From Bradyrhizobium tropiciagri (GTDB lineage: Bacteria > Pseudomonadota > Alphaproteobacteria > Rhizobiales > Xanthobacteraceae): 64,000 nt of DNA. The notes below the pieces were generated by a model. That model saw nothing but the letters and a program-made list of their open reading frames with translations, did not search any database and was not told where the DNA came from. The translations under genes and the position numbers were made by a program. The stretch lies in NCBI RefSeq assembly GCF_001189845.1, contig NZ_LFLZ01000028.1:1-64000 (forward strand), written 5' to 3'. The number at the start of each line of letters is the position of its first letter. The stretch's first letter is position 1. Below are positions 55,722-64,000 of this stretch, piece by piece.

Positions 55722-57155
55722 CTATTGCGATTGCCCGCTCGTCACCGGCAGCATCCGGCCGAGCGCCGTGTAGTGGGCTTGATGCACGTTGCCGTTGAAC
55801 AGCGACCACGGCTCGGCCTTCTTTAGCGCAACGGAAACGTCGAAATTCACCAGCTGGGCGAATTTGCGATACTCCGTCATCGCTTCGTCGATATGACCGG
55901 CCGCGACTTCGAGGTCGATGCGGCGCAGCGTGAGGACGAGGTCCTTCAGGATCGCGCGCGCCGCCAGCCGCTCGTCCTTGCCGCCGATCGAAGTGTTCCT
56001 GATGTCGGGGATGTGCTCGGTCAACTCGCGCAGCTCGGCGCCGACCCCGGTCACGGCCAGCGACACCACCGCGGTATCGGCGGCCGGGATCGCGGCCTCG
56101 AGCACGCTCGACAATTCCAGCACTTCCTTCATCCGGAGCACGACGCCGTCCTTGTCGAACGGACGTTCGCCGTCGCCGACCGCATTCAGATAAGCGACGA
56201 GGTCCTGCACGTCCTGGGCCGACAGTTCGAGGTCGAACACACGGTCGAAATGCTCGACCACCTGCTCATACGTGTCGTAGCGGCCGTCGTGGAAGTACGG
56301 CGCATTGAAATTGGCGTTCAGCAGGGTCGGGGTCTTCACCAGTCCACCCGATCCGACGTCGTGACGCACCTGGTCGTTGAAGGTTCCAGCCGGAAGATGG
56401 CAACCGGCGCAGCTTAACTCGGCCTGCTTCGGGAACGGCTTGAAGAACAGCGCCTCGCCACGGCGCTCGGCCACGCTCGCCTGCGCGCCAAGCCTGCCGC
56501 CGGGCGCAATCTTCGGATTGGGGAGGAAGTCGATGTCGTTGATATAGGCGACGAGGCCGTCGAGAACCTCGTCGCTTGGCCGCGGCCCGGAAAACTCGTT
56601 GACGATGACATTATAGACGAACTCACGCAGCGAGGTGATGCGCCCGTCATGGCCATAGGGGGCGAGGAAGCGGGCGCCGCGCAGGCTCGGAATCCTGACC
56701 GGATCGAGGATGCTGTTGAACGTCTTCGCGTTGAAGACGAGGCTCGTCGTGTCGAAGGTGCCGGGGCGGGACGATAGGCCCGGAACGAACAATTTCGGGT
56801 TCGATGCGCCGTTGACGTGGCAGGTGCCGCAGCTCATCTCGGCCTGACGGGCCTTGCCGCCGAAGATGGACGGCGAGTTGAACGCGAGATCGCCGAGATT
56901 GACCAAATAGGACTTTCGCCCGCCCATCGCCTCGGAATGAAAGAGCTCGCGCGGCCGCGCCAGCGCGTCCTCGGATAATTCCGTGCCGGCCGGCAGCACG
57001 GTCTGATCGCCGCCGAGCGGAAACGCCAGCGCTTGCAACGGCAGCAAGGCAACCACGAGCGCGAGCAATGCGGTTCGCGCCGGTGTGACGCCGCGGCGAA
57101 CGGCAGATGCCGCATGACATTTTCCGGAGCCGGACACCAGAATATCCCAAGCCAT
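55722..57155 (-). CDS. Di-haem cytochrome c peroxidase-like protein (copy 2)
   Basis: A 477-residue paralogue of the protein at 51228-52604, with the same signature order: FP-GGDQTVLP at the mature start, a first CGTCH, NAKTF..DPVRIPSLRGAR, a second CAGCH, and NAPYFHDGRYDTY. A signal peptide (ALLALVVALLPLQALA) exports it. It is divergent from the second phosphoesterase. The start is placed at ATG 57155; the earlier ATG at 57185 is possible. A Pho-box-like site lies 53-70 bases upstream of this start. Confidence 0.82.
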   Translation of the reverse strand: MAWDILVSGSGKCHAASAVRRGVTPARTALLALVVALLPLQALAFPLGGDQTVLPAGTELSEDALARPRELFHSEAMGGRKSYLVNLGDLAFNSPSIFGGKARQAEMSCGTCHVNGASNPKLFVPGLSSRPGTFDTTSLVFNAKTFNSILDPVRIPSLRGARFLAPYGHDGRITSLREFVYNVIVNEFSGPRPSDEVLDGLVAYINDIDFLPNPKIAPGGRLGAQASVAERRGEALFFKPFPKQAELSCAGCHLPAGTFNDQVRHDVGSGGLVKTPTLLNANFNAPYFHDGRYDTYEQVVEHFDRVFDLELSAQDVQDLVAYLNAVGDGERPFDKDGVVLRMKEVLELSSVLEAAIPAADTAVVSLAVTGVGAELRELTEHIPDIRNTSIGGKDERLAARAILKDLVLTLRRIDLEVAAGHIDEAMTEYRKFAQLVNFDVSVALKKAEPWSLFNGNVHQAHYTALGRMLPVTSGQSQ

Positions 57156-57207
57156 TGCGAGAAAACGCCCCTTGTCACAATGCATATGCGCCGCCGTAAG
57201 TCAGAAG

Positions 57208-57225
57208 ATGTCACGGAGGTGACAG
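57208..57225 (-). promoter_or_regulatory. Candidate Pho box upstream of the di-haem gene
   Basis: On the minus strand the sequence is CTGTCAC-CTCC-GTGACAT, two seven-base units four bases apart. It matches the Pho-box consensus (CTGTCAT-N4-CTGTCAT) at 11 of 14 positions. It is also an inverted repeat, TGTCAC-N4-GTGACA, so another dimeric regulator could bind it. It lies in the divergent gap between the second di-haem and second phosphoesterase genes, which fits phosphate control. Confidence 0.4.
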
Positions 57226-57462
57226 TTTCCTGTCGGCAGGATCAATGACCATCTGTTTGGATAGACGACTGTTGATTGCGGTTTGATGACGATCGATCAA
57301 CGAGCCGCAATCCGGGCTGCATGTGACAGAAAGAAAAAATATCGGCGTGTGCGGGTCTTTTCACGCGTTTGTGCGCGCGTCGAAAAACAGTCATCCCAGC
57401 GAAATGTGTTTTGCATAGCGTGTAACTCCATTTCTATTTCTTTCTGAAATCAGGAGAGCACT

Positions 57463-59232
57463 ATGCGGCTTTGGGGAGCCATTCCGGCGCTCGCAGTTGT
57501 TGCTGGCGCCGTTGCCATCTCACCGGTGGCAAACGCCGAGAATTTGGTCGAAAAGATCGTTGATGAGTTCAAGCACGAGGTGCGGGACGAGCTGCGTGAG
57601 TTGCGCGACCGCGGCCATGAAGGCGTGCATCAGTACAAGCACATCGTCGTCATCTTTCAGGAAAACCACAGCTTCGATAACCTCTACGGGCATTGGGGCG
57701 ATGTCGGCCGTGACCGGATCAACGGCACCTCGGATGCCGATCAGGCCCATTCGCTGCAGGTCCGCCAGGACAACCAGACCGTCTATGCCTGTCTGCTGCA
57801 GAACGACGTCAACCTGACCTCGCCGTCGCCGCAGCCGACCACCTGCACCGACAATACCGGCTCGGTCGCGATCCTGAGTGCGTTCAAGAACAAGCCGTTC
57901 GAGATCAACGACTTCATCCCGACCTCGGCGACCACCTGTCCGAAGCCGGTCGGCGCCTTCGCGCCACACGGCTTCCTCAACGGCACCGGCGCGCCCGGCG
58001 GCTGCACCGAGGACATCGTGCATCGCTTCTACAGCGAGCAGTATCAGCTCAACGGCGGCCGGCAGAACCGCTACGTGACCGGCAGCGACGCGTCGGGCCT
58101 GGTGATGGGCTATTACGACACCAAGAAGCTGCCGATCTACGCCTATCTGCATGGCCACGGCGCCCCGAACTACGTCATCGCCGACAGCTTCTTCCAGGGC
58201 GCGTTCGGCGGTTCGTTCCTCAACCACCAGTTCCTGGTCGCGGCCGCGGCGCCGCAGTTCGTCGGCGCCTTGAACGACGGCAGCGCTAACGACTTCCACT
58301 CGATCGTCGATGCGAACGGCATGCCGACCAGCACGCCGCTCTACACGCCGCTCTCGACGGTGAAGGACGCGCAGCTGACGGCGAAGTGCAACCAGACCGG
58401 CCTGCCGGCCGGCCTCGCCTGCGGCGATTACGCGGTCAACACCACGCAGCCGACCTATCAGCCCTTTTCCCCGGGCACTCCGGACATCAAGCGCCTGCCG
58501 CCGCTGCACACGCCGAACATCGGCGACCGGCTGTCGGCCAAGCATGTTGACTGGGCCTGGTATTCGGGCGGCTGGTCGAACGCCAACGGCGATGTCGGCG
58601 CTTCCGGCTGGACCAACGGCAACGGCACGACCTGCACCGATCCGAACCATAACTCCAATGCAGTGTTCCCGAACTGCCCCGACGTGGACTTCCAGTTCCA
58701 CCATCAGGCGCTCAACTACTTCGCCAATTACGCGCCGGGAACGCAGGCCCGCAGGGATCACCTGAAGGACGAGGCGGAGTTCATCCAGGCGGCCAAGAAC
58801 GGCCGGCTGAAGCAGGTCAGCTTCATCAAGCCGATCGGCGAGGAGAACGAGCATCCGGGCTATACCAGCGAGTCCGAAGGCAGCCAGCATCTCGTCGATC
58901 TCGTGAAGGCGATCGTCGAAGGGCCTGATGGCAAGGACACGCTGATCGTCATCACCTATGACGAGTTCGGCGGACAGTGGGACCACGTTCCGCCGCCGCC
59001 GTTCAACCGTCATGGCGCCGAGGCCAAGGCTGCGGACCAGTGGGGCCCGGGCACCCGCATTCCGGCGCTGCTGATCGCCAAGCGCTTCAACAAGTCGGGC
59101 GTCGCGCATGAGGACTTCGACACCACGTCGATCCTCAGGATGCTCGAGAAGCGCTTCGACCTCGATCCGCTGGTGACGCGCCCGGTGCGCAGCCTCTCGG
59201 CGGCGCTGAAGGCCGGCGAAAGCTGGCACTGA
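57463..59232 (+). CDS. Secreted phosphoesterase, PF04185 type (copy 2)
   Basis: A 589-residue exported phosphoesterase. Signal peptide (about 1-25), a charged helical stretch (VEKIVDEFKHEVRDELRELRD), and the nucleophile region QENHSFDNLYG at residues 66-76. Metal and active-site motifs follow: NHQFLVAAAAPQF, YDEFGGQWDHVPPPPFNRHG and EDFDTTSIL. It belongs to the same superfamily as copy 1 but differs in much of its middle, so the substrate may differ. The ATG at 57463 has AGGAG six bases upstream. It is divergent from a di-haem cytochrome gene, repeating the pairing seen at 51-55 kb. Confidence 0.88.
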   Translation: MRLWGAIPALAVVAGAVAISPVANAENLVEKIVDEFKHEVRDELRELRDRGHEGVHQYKHIVVIFQENHSFDNLYGHWGDVGRDRINGTSDADQAHSLQVRQDNQTVYACLLQNDVNLTSPSPQPTTCTDNTGSVAILSAFKNKPFEINDFIPTSATTCPKPVGAFAPHGFLNGTGAPGGCTEDIVHRFYSEQYQLNGGRQNRYVTGSDASGLVMGYYDTKKLPIYAYLHGHGAPNYVIADSFFQGAFGGSFLNHQFLVAAAAPQFVGALNDGSANDFHSIVDANGMPTSTPLYTPLSTVKDAQLTAKCNQTGLPAGLACGDYAVNTTQPTYQPFSPGTPDIKRLPPLHTPNIGDRLSAKHVDWAWYSGGWSNANGDVGASGWTNGNGTTCTDPNHNSNAVFPNCPDVDFQFHHQALNYFANYAPGTQARRDHLKDEAEFIQAAKNGRLKQVSFIKPIGEENEHPGYTSESEGSQHLVDLVKAIVEGPDGKDTLIVITYDEFGGQWDHVPPPPFNRHGAEAKAADQWGPGTRIPALLIAKRFNKSGVAHEDFDTTSILRMLEKRFDLDPLVTRPVRSLSAALKAGESWH

Positions 59233-59246
59233 TAGGAAGAGATCAT

Positions 59247-59279
59247 CCTGGCCCGCGCCAATAGCTGACGCGGGCCAGG
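59247..59279. terminator. Bidirectional hairpin between convergent genes
   Basis: CCTGGCCCGCG and CGCGGGCCAGG form an 11-base perfect stem around an 11-base loop. It lies between the ends of the second phosphoesterase gene and the giant repeat protein gene, which converge. There is no strong T-run on either side. Confidence 0.55.
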
Positions 59280-59302
59280 ACTTTCACCAGGCTTCAGGGC
59301 CC

Positions 59303-62300
59303 TTACAGGATCAGATCATGCTGCACATGCGTGAGTTGATCTGAAATGACGGTGCCGGCCATTGCCGCAATTTCCGGACTGGGCGCGAATATCGGCGCGG
59401 GCGCCCCGTTCGTGACGCCCTGAATATCGACCTGAAGGCTGGTCGTGGCCGTATCGCCGTCCTTGTCGGCGGCAAGCACGTCGAACAGCAGATCGGTGCT
59501 CGGGATGGTCGTCTTCTCGTTATAGGTGATGTTGTTGACCGTGAAGGTGGCGTTGCCGCTGGCCGCTTGGTTGTAGTCGATCCCGACCTGGTTGAACTCC
59601 TTGCCGACGTAGAGCGTGTAGGTCGACGTCGTGCTGTCGAAAGCGGACGTGTTGATCAGCGACGCATCCGATGTTTGCTGCACGACCACCGTGGGATTGC
59701 CGCTATGTGGCTTTGCAACGTCGATGCTGAAGTCGTGCACGTCGGTGCCGCCGTCCAGAACCTTGAAGATCACGCCTGCCGTGCCGTTGCCTTGCCACTG
59801 GGTCAGCATGAAGCTGATCTGCGGCTGCTCGTTGGAGAACTTAAGGTTCAATTGCTCGTTGGGATCCATACTGAGCCCGGTATCGCCAACCGCGATGCCG
59901 TTGTTCGACGCCTTGACATCGATCGGATTGCCGCTGTTGTCGGATCCGGTGATGACGAGCTCTCCATCCGGAGCGGTGAGGGACGGCGTGCCGCCGCCCG
60001 AGGCGCCGAAAGTGGAGCCGGTCACGGTGACCTGCTTCAGCACGTCGACGCTCTCGAGATCGAAGGTAAAGGTTCCGCCTGGATTGATCAGCAGCGTGAA
60101 GTAGGGATCAGTCAGCGTACCGCCTGAATCCGCAAGATAGGCGTCCATTTCGACGCCGCCGCTCACGGCGTGGGTCGAATAGAAGAAGGTGTAGTCGTCG
60201 CCATTTCCGGTGACATGCACGGAGGTGATGCCGCCGCCGAGGCTGGACGTGGCCAGGTCGAATCCCGTGCTGCCGACCGCGCCGTCATGGATCGCAACCT
60301 GCATCCCGGCGTCGCCATCCGCGCCGAAATTGATGTGGTAGGCGCCGGTCGCGATCTGATTGTCCTGACCGGTGATGGAGGTCTCCGGGAACCCGCCAAT
60401 CGTCGGGCCGTCATCGGTGATCGTCAATTGCTTGCCGAGGTCAAGGCTCGCGCGCTGGAAGTCGCCGTCCTTGTCGGTGATGGTTGCCACCAGGTTGACG
60501 ATGCCGGCGCCCAGCGTAACGCCTTCGCCGGTATCGAGATTGGTCCCGAGGGGTTGCGTCACCGCGCGATATTCGGTGAAGGTCACGAGCCCGGTCGCCG
60601 GGTCGACGGCGATGGTGAATGCCAGCGTCCCATTGGTTGCGCCGACATGGCCTTCGATGGTGCTGCCGTTCAGAACCAGCACGTCGGCGAGGCCGGTATG
60701 CGAATCGATCAGGCCCGACGCGGTATTGTTGCCGCCGGTGATCGTCAGCGCGTAGCTGATGGTCGCGCCATCGGCGCCTTGAACAGAACTGAATGCCGTC
60801 GAGAAGTCGGTCGATGTCGTCGTCTGCGATGCGTCCGGCGCCGAACCTGCGATGTTGTCGTCGAACACCGTCGCCGTCAGATGCGTCTCACTCAGCGACA
60901 GCGATGGCGTCGTGCCGTTGGCCGTGATGCTCGGCCCGTCGTCGGTGATCGTGAGCTGCTTGCCGAGATCCAGGCTCGCGCTCTGGACGTCGCCGTCCTT
61001 GTCCGTGATCGTAGCGACCAGACTGATTAGTCCGGCGGCGAGCGTCAGGCCTTCGCCGTTGTCCGGGCTGGTGCCAAGCGGCTGCTTCACCGCCCGATAC
61101 TCGGTGAAGGTGATAAACCCCGTGGCCGGATCAACCGTGATGGTGAAGGCGAGGGTGCCGTTGGTCGCGCCGACATGGCCCTCGATCGTGTTGCCGTTCA
61201 GAACCAGCAGGTCGGCAAGGCCGGTGTGCGAATCGACCAGGCCCGAAGCCGTGCCATTGCCGCCGGCGATCGTCAGCGTGTAGGCGATGGTCGCACCATC
61301 GGCGCCTTGAACCGAGGTGAACGCCGTCGAGAAATCGGCCGACTTTACCGTCTGCGACGCATCGGGTGCCGAACCCGCGATGTTGTCGTCGAACACCGTT
61401 GCCGTCAGATGCGTCTCGCTCAGCGACAGCGACGGCGTGGTCCCGTTTGCCCTGATGCTCGGACCGTCATCCGTGATGGTCAATTGCCGGCCGAGGTCGA
61501 GGCTCGCGCTCTGGAAATCGCCGTCCTTGTCCGTGATCGTTGCCGTCAGGCCGATGATGCCGGTTGCAAACGTCACGCCTTCGCCGTTGTCCGGGCTGGT
61601 GCCAAGCGGCTGCTTCACGGCCCGATACTCGGTGAAGGTCAAAAGCCCCGTGGCTGGATCGATCGTGATGGTGAAGGCCAGCGTGCCCGTGGTCGTGCCG
61701 ACATGGCCCTCGATCGTGCTGCCGTTCAGAACCAGCAGGTCGGCGAGGCCGGTATGCGAATCGACCAGGCCCGACGCCGTGCCGTTGCCGCCGGCGATCG
61801 TCAGCTTGTAGGCGATCGTCGCGCCATCCGCACCTTGAACCGAGGTGAACGCGGTCGAGAAGTCGGTTGACGTCGTCGTCAGCGCCGCGTTCGGCTGCGA
61901 GCCCGCGATATTGTCGTCGAACACTGTTGCCGTCAGATGCGTTTCGCTCAGCGACAGCGATGGCGTGGAGCCGCTTGTCTTGATGCTCGGGCCGTCGTCG
62001 GTGATGGTCAGTTGCTTGCCGAGGTCCAGGCTCGCACTCTGGACGTTGCCGTCATTGTCGGTGATGGTGGCGACCAGGCTCAGGAGTCCGGGACTCAACG
62101 TGATGCCTTCGCCGTTGTCGGGGCTGGTGGCGAGCGGCTGCGTCACCGCGCGCATTTCTGCGAACGTCACGCGCCCGGTAACCGGATCGATCGTGATCGT
62201 GAAGGCCAGGGCGCCGCCGATTCCCCCGACGCGCCCTTCGACGGCGTTGCCGTTCAGAACCAGCACGTCGGCGAGGCCGGTGTGCGAGTCGGTCAGGCCC

Positions 62301-64000
62301 GAAGCCGTGCCATTGCCGCCGGCGATCGTCAGCGCATAGCCGATGGTCGCGCCGTTGGCACCTTGCACCGAGCTGAACGCCGTCGAGAAGTCCGCCGAGG
62401 TCGTCGTCAACGCTGCGTTCGGCGCGGAGCCGGCGACATTGTCGTCGAACACCGTGGCCGTCAGATGCGTCTCGCTCAGAGAAAGCGCGGGGAGGGTGCC
62501 ATTGGTGCCGATGCTCGGGCTGTCGCCGGTGATCGTGAGCTGCCTGCCAAGATCGAGGCTGGCGAACTGATAGTCTCCATCCCTGTCCGTGATCGCAGCA
62601 AACAGGCGGACAACTCCGGAACTCAACGTAACACCTTCATCGGGGTTTGTGCCGGGCAGTTGCTTCACCGCGCGGTACTCGGTGAAGGTCACCAACCCTG
62701 TGAGCGGATCAATCGCGATGCTGAAGGCCAGTGTGCCGGTGGTCGAGCCGATATGCCCTTCGATGGTGTTGCCGTTTTGAACCAATACGTCGGCAAGGCC
62801 GGTATGCGCGTCGGTCAGGCCCGACGCGGCGCCGTTGCCACCCGTGATCGCCAGCCCGTAGCTGATCGTCGCACCATCCGCGCCCTGGATCGAGCTGAAT
62901 GCCGTCGAGAAGTAGGCTGCTATCGTGGTCAGCGCCGCGTCAGGTGCCGAGCCGGCGATGTTGTCGTCGAGCGCCGTTGCGGTGAGGTGGCTCTCGCTCA
63001 GCGTCAGCGATGGCACGGTGCCGTTGGCGTTGATCGTCGGGCCATCGTCGGTGATGCTGAGCCTGCTGCCCAGATCGATCGCCGCGCTCCGGGAGTCTCC
63101 ATCCCTGTCCGTGATGGTTGCAATCAAGGCGACGATTCCGGCGGTCAGCGCCACCGCTTCGCCGCTGTCCGGACTGCTGCCAAACGACTGCGTCACCGCC
63201 CGATACTCGGTGAAGGTGACAAGCCCGGTCGCCGGATCAACCGTGATGGTGAATGCCAAGGTGCCGTCGGTCGCGCCGACACGGCCTTCGACCGTGTTGC
63301 CGTCCAGGACCAGCACGTCGGCGAGGCCCGTGTGCGAGTCGACCAAGCTCGAGGCCGTGCCATCGCCGCCGGCGATCGCCAGTGCATAGCTGACCGTCGC
63401 GCCATCCGCGCCTTGAACTGGCTTGAATGCCGTCGAGAAGTCGGCTGACGTCGTCGTTAGCGCCGCGTTCGGCGCGGAACCGGCGATGTTGTCGTCCAGC
63501 ACCGTTGCCGTCAGATGCGCCTCGCTCAGCGTCAGCGCGGGCGCTGTTCCGCTTGTGCTGATGCTCGGGTCGTCTTCGACGACGACCAACCTGCTGCCGA
63601 GATCGAGGGTCACATACCCGAACTGGTCGCCCTTCATCACCGTCGCAACCAGGATGATGACCCCGCTCGCCAGCGGTATGACGTCGCTGTCGCCGGTGTT
63701 GGCGCCAGGCGGCTGGGCCGCCGCCCGGTACTCCGTGAATGTCACGTGCGCCGTGACTGGATCGAGCGCGATCGTGAACGCCAGCGTCCCGCCGGTGCTG
63801 CCGACGCGGCCTTCAATGGTGTTGCCGTTCAGAACCAGCACGTCAGCCAGGCCGGTGTGCGAGTCGATCACCCCGGACGCTGCGCCGTCACCGCCGGTGA
63901 TCACCAGCGCGTAGTTGACCGTCGCGCCGACCGCGTCCTGTGGGTTGGCGAACGTTATTGCGAAGTCGCCTGTCGTCGTCGTCAGGGCCTCGTTCGGCGA
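59303..64000 (-). CDS. Giant tandem-repeat exoprotein (DUF5801/VCBS-like), 5' end outside window
   Basis: The frame stays open to the right edge, so the start is not in the window; an apparent start at 63904 is an internal GTG. At least 1,565 residues are seen. The visible part has one partial and six further repeat units of about 174-176 residues, each carrying DDNIAGSAP, DFSTAFxSVQGADGATI, DSHTGLADVLVLNG, TFTEYRAV and DGDxQSASLDLGxQLTITDDGP, matching DUF5801/VCBS-like repeats of large adhesins. A different C-terminal region of about 360 residues follows, ending DQLTHVQHDLIL, which suits an uncleaved type I secretion signal. No transporter is encoded in the window. It probably acts in adhesion or biofilm. 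Confidence 0.8.
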   Translation of the reverse strand, partial: SPNEALTTTTGDFAITFANPQDAVGATVNYALVITGGDGAASGVIDSHTGLADVLVLNGNTIEGRVGSTGGTLAFTIALDPVTAHVTFTEYRAAAQPPGANTGDSDVIPLASGVIILVATVMKGDQFGYVTLDLGSRLVVVEDDPSISTSGTAPALTLSEAHLTATVLDDNIAGSAPNAALTTTSADFSTAFKPVQGADGATVSYALAIAGGDGTASSLVDSHTGLADVLVLDGNTVEGRVGATDGTLAFTITVDPATGLVTFTEYRAVTQSFGSSPDSGEAVALTAGIVALIATITDRDGDSRSAAIDLGSRLSITDDGPTINANGTVPSLTLSESHLTATALDDNIAGSAPDAALTTIAAYFSTAFSSIQGADGATISYGLAITGGNGAASGLTDAHTGLADVLVQNGNTIEGHIGSTTGTLAFSIAIDPLTGLVTFTEYRAVKQLPGTNPDEGVTLSSGVVRLFAAITDRDGDYQFASLDLGRQLTITGDSPSIGTNGTLPALSLSETHLTATVFDDNVAGSAPNAALTTTSADFSTAFSSVQGANGATIGYALTIAGGNGTASGLTDSHTGLADVLVLNGNAVEGRVGGIGGALAFTITIDPVTGRVTFAEMRAVTQPLATSPDNGEGITLSPGLLSLVATITDNDGNVQSASLDLGKQLTITDDGPSIKTSGSTPSLSLSETHLTATVFDDNIAGSQPNAALTTTSTDFSTAFTSVQGADGATIAYKLTIAGGNGTASGLVDSHTGLADLLVLNGSTIEGHVGTTTGTLAFTITIDPATGLLTFTEYRAVKQPLGTSPDNGEGVTFATGIIGLTATITDKDGDFQSASLDLGRQLTITDDGPSIRANGTTPSLSLSETHLTATVFDDNIAGSAPDASQTVKSADFSTAFTSVQGADGATIAYTLTIAGGNGTASGLVDSHTGLADLLVLNGNTIEGHVGATNGTLAFTITVDPATGFITFTEYRAVKQPLGTSPDNGEGLTLAAGLISLVATITDKDGDVQSASLDLGKQLTITDDGPSITANGTTPSLSLSETHLTATVFDDNIAGSAPDASQTTTSTDFSTAFSSVQGADGATISYALTITGGNNTASGLIDSHTGLADVLVLNGSTIEGHVGATNGTLAFTIAVDPATGLVTFTEYRAVTQPLGTNLDTGEGVTLGAGIVNLVATITDKDGDFQRASLDLGKQLTITDDGPTIGGFPETSITGQDNQIATGAYHINFGADGDAGMQVAIHDGAVGSTGFDLATSSLGGGITSVHVTGNGDDYTFFYSTHAVSGGVEMDAYLADSGGTLTDPYFTLLINPGGTFTFDLESVDVLKQVTVTGSTFGASGGGTPSLTAPDGELVITGSDNSGNPIDVKASNNGIAVGDTGLSMDPNEQLNLKFSNEQPQISFMLTQWQGNGTAGVIFKVLDGGTDVHDFSIDVAKPHSGNPTVVVQQTSDASLINTSAFDSTTSTYTLYVGKEFNQVGIDYNQAASGNATFTVNNITYNEKTTIPSTDLLFDVLAADKDGDTATTSLQVDIQGVTNGAPAPIFAPSPEIAAMAGTVISDQLTHVQHDLIL
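60391..64000 (-). repeat. Tandem repeat array inside the exoprotein gene
   Basis: Coding units of 528 bases start (reading leftward on the minus strand) at 63448, 62920, 62398, 61870, 61342 and 60814. The second unit is 522 bases. The last unit ends near 60391 and a partial unit fills the window edge. Neighbouring units share long nearly identical DNA stretches, for example around the DSHTGLADVLVLNG codons, showing recent amplification or gene conversion. Such arrays often change copy number and are hard to assemble. Confidence 0.85.

Noticed and set aside
61937..63448. Long plus-strand ORF opposite the repeat exoprotein
   Set aside because: Follows the repeat period of the real minus-strand gene, so it is a shadow.
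63904..63904. Start codon of the repeat exoprotein
   Set aside because: It is an internal GTG; the frame continues without a stop to the window edge, matching the repeat pattern.
60391..64000. CRISPR array
   Set aside because: Units are about 528 bases and coding, with no short spacers.

Overview
The window is high-GC DNA from an alphaproteobacterium, most likely Bradyrhizobium or a close relative. This rests on the conserved DUF1192 / RcdA (DUF1465) / L31 / ABC-exporter gene set, a CtrA-type control motif, and several families of short palindromic intergenic repeats of the kind common in Bradyrhizobium genomes. I found no tRNA, rRNA, transposase or CRISPR array. All identifications come from reading the sequence; no database search was run.

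Region 1 (1-18 kb) is mostly core genome. It holds two c-di-GMP proteins (an active-looking diguanylate cyclase and a 7TM-PAS-GGDEF-EAL protein), a quinone oxidoreductase, and a zinc-ribbon methionyl-tRNA synthetase with a possible attenuator leader. Next come DUF1192, a candidate CtrA-box/sRNA locus and rcdA, then an apparent insertion (MocR regulator, PaiB-like protein, LysE exporter, secreted Cys-rich protein), then rpmE and a frameshifted ABC exporter.

Region 2 (16.5-23.3 kb) holds an amidohydrolase coupled to a CobW-type metallochaperone, followed by a cobalamin riboswitch that leads into a TonB receptor and a PepSY membrane protein.

Region 3 (23.4-50.2 kb) is a secretion and signalling block. 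An STN-domain protein, an ECF sigma factor and a FecR anti-sigma factor lead into a giant filamentous-haemagglutinin-like exoprotein of about 4,060 residues (split by one frameshift). A full type II secretion system (T2SS) follows: a lipoprotein secretin plus a SEL1 protein on the minus strand, divergent from gspE-F-G-H-I-J-K-L-M and a GspC-like gene on the plus strand. A convergent prepilin peptidase closes the block.

Region 4 (50.4-64 kb) encodes exported proteins: an imelysin-like protein, two paralogous di-haem cytochrome c peroxidase-like proteins, two PF04185-type phosphoesterases, a small secreted protein, and the 3' part of a huge adhesin-like protein with about 176-residue tandem repeats. 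The lipoprotein secretin next to secreted phosphatases resembles the Hxc phosphate-starvation T2SS of Pseudomonas; that link is inference.

Four otherwise intact genes (ABC exporter, giant exoprotein, gspD, gspK) each carry what reads as one missing base in GC-rich sequence. This pattern suggests sequencing indels more than real gene decay, so each is annotated as one broken gene.
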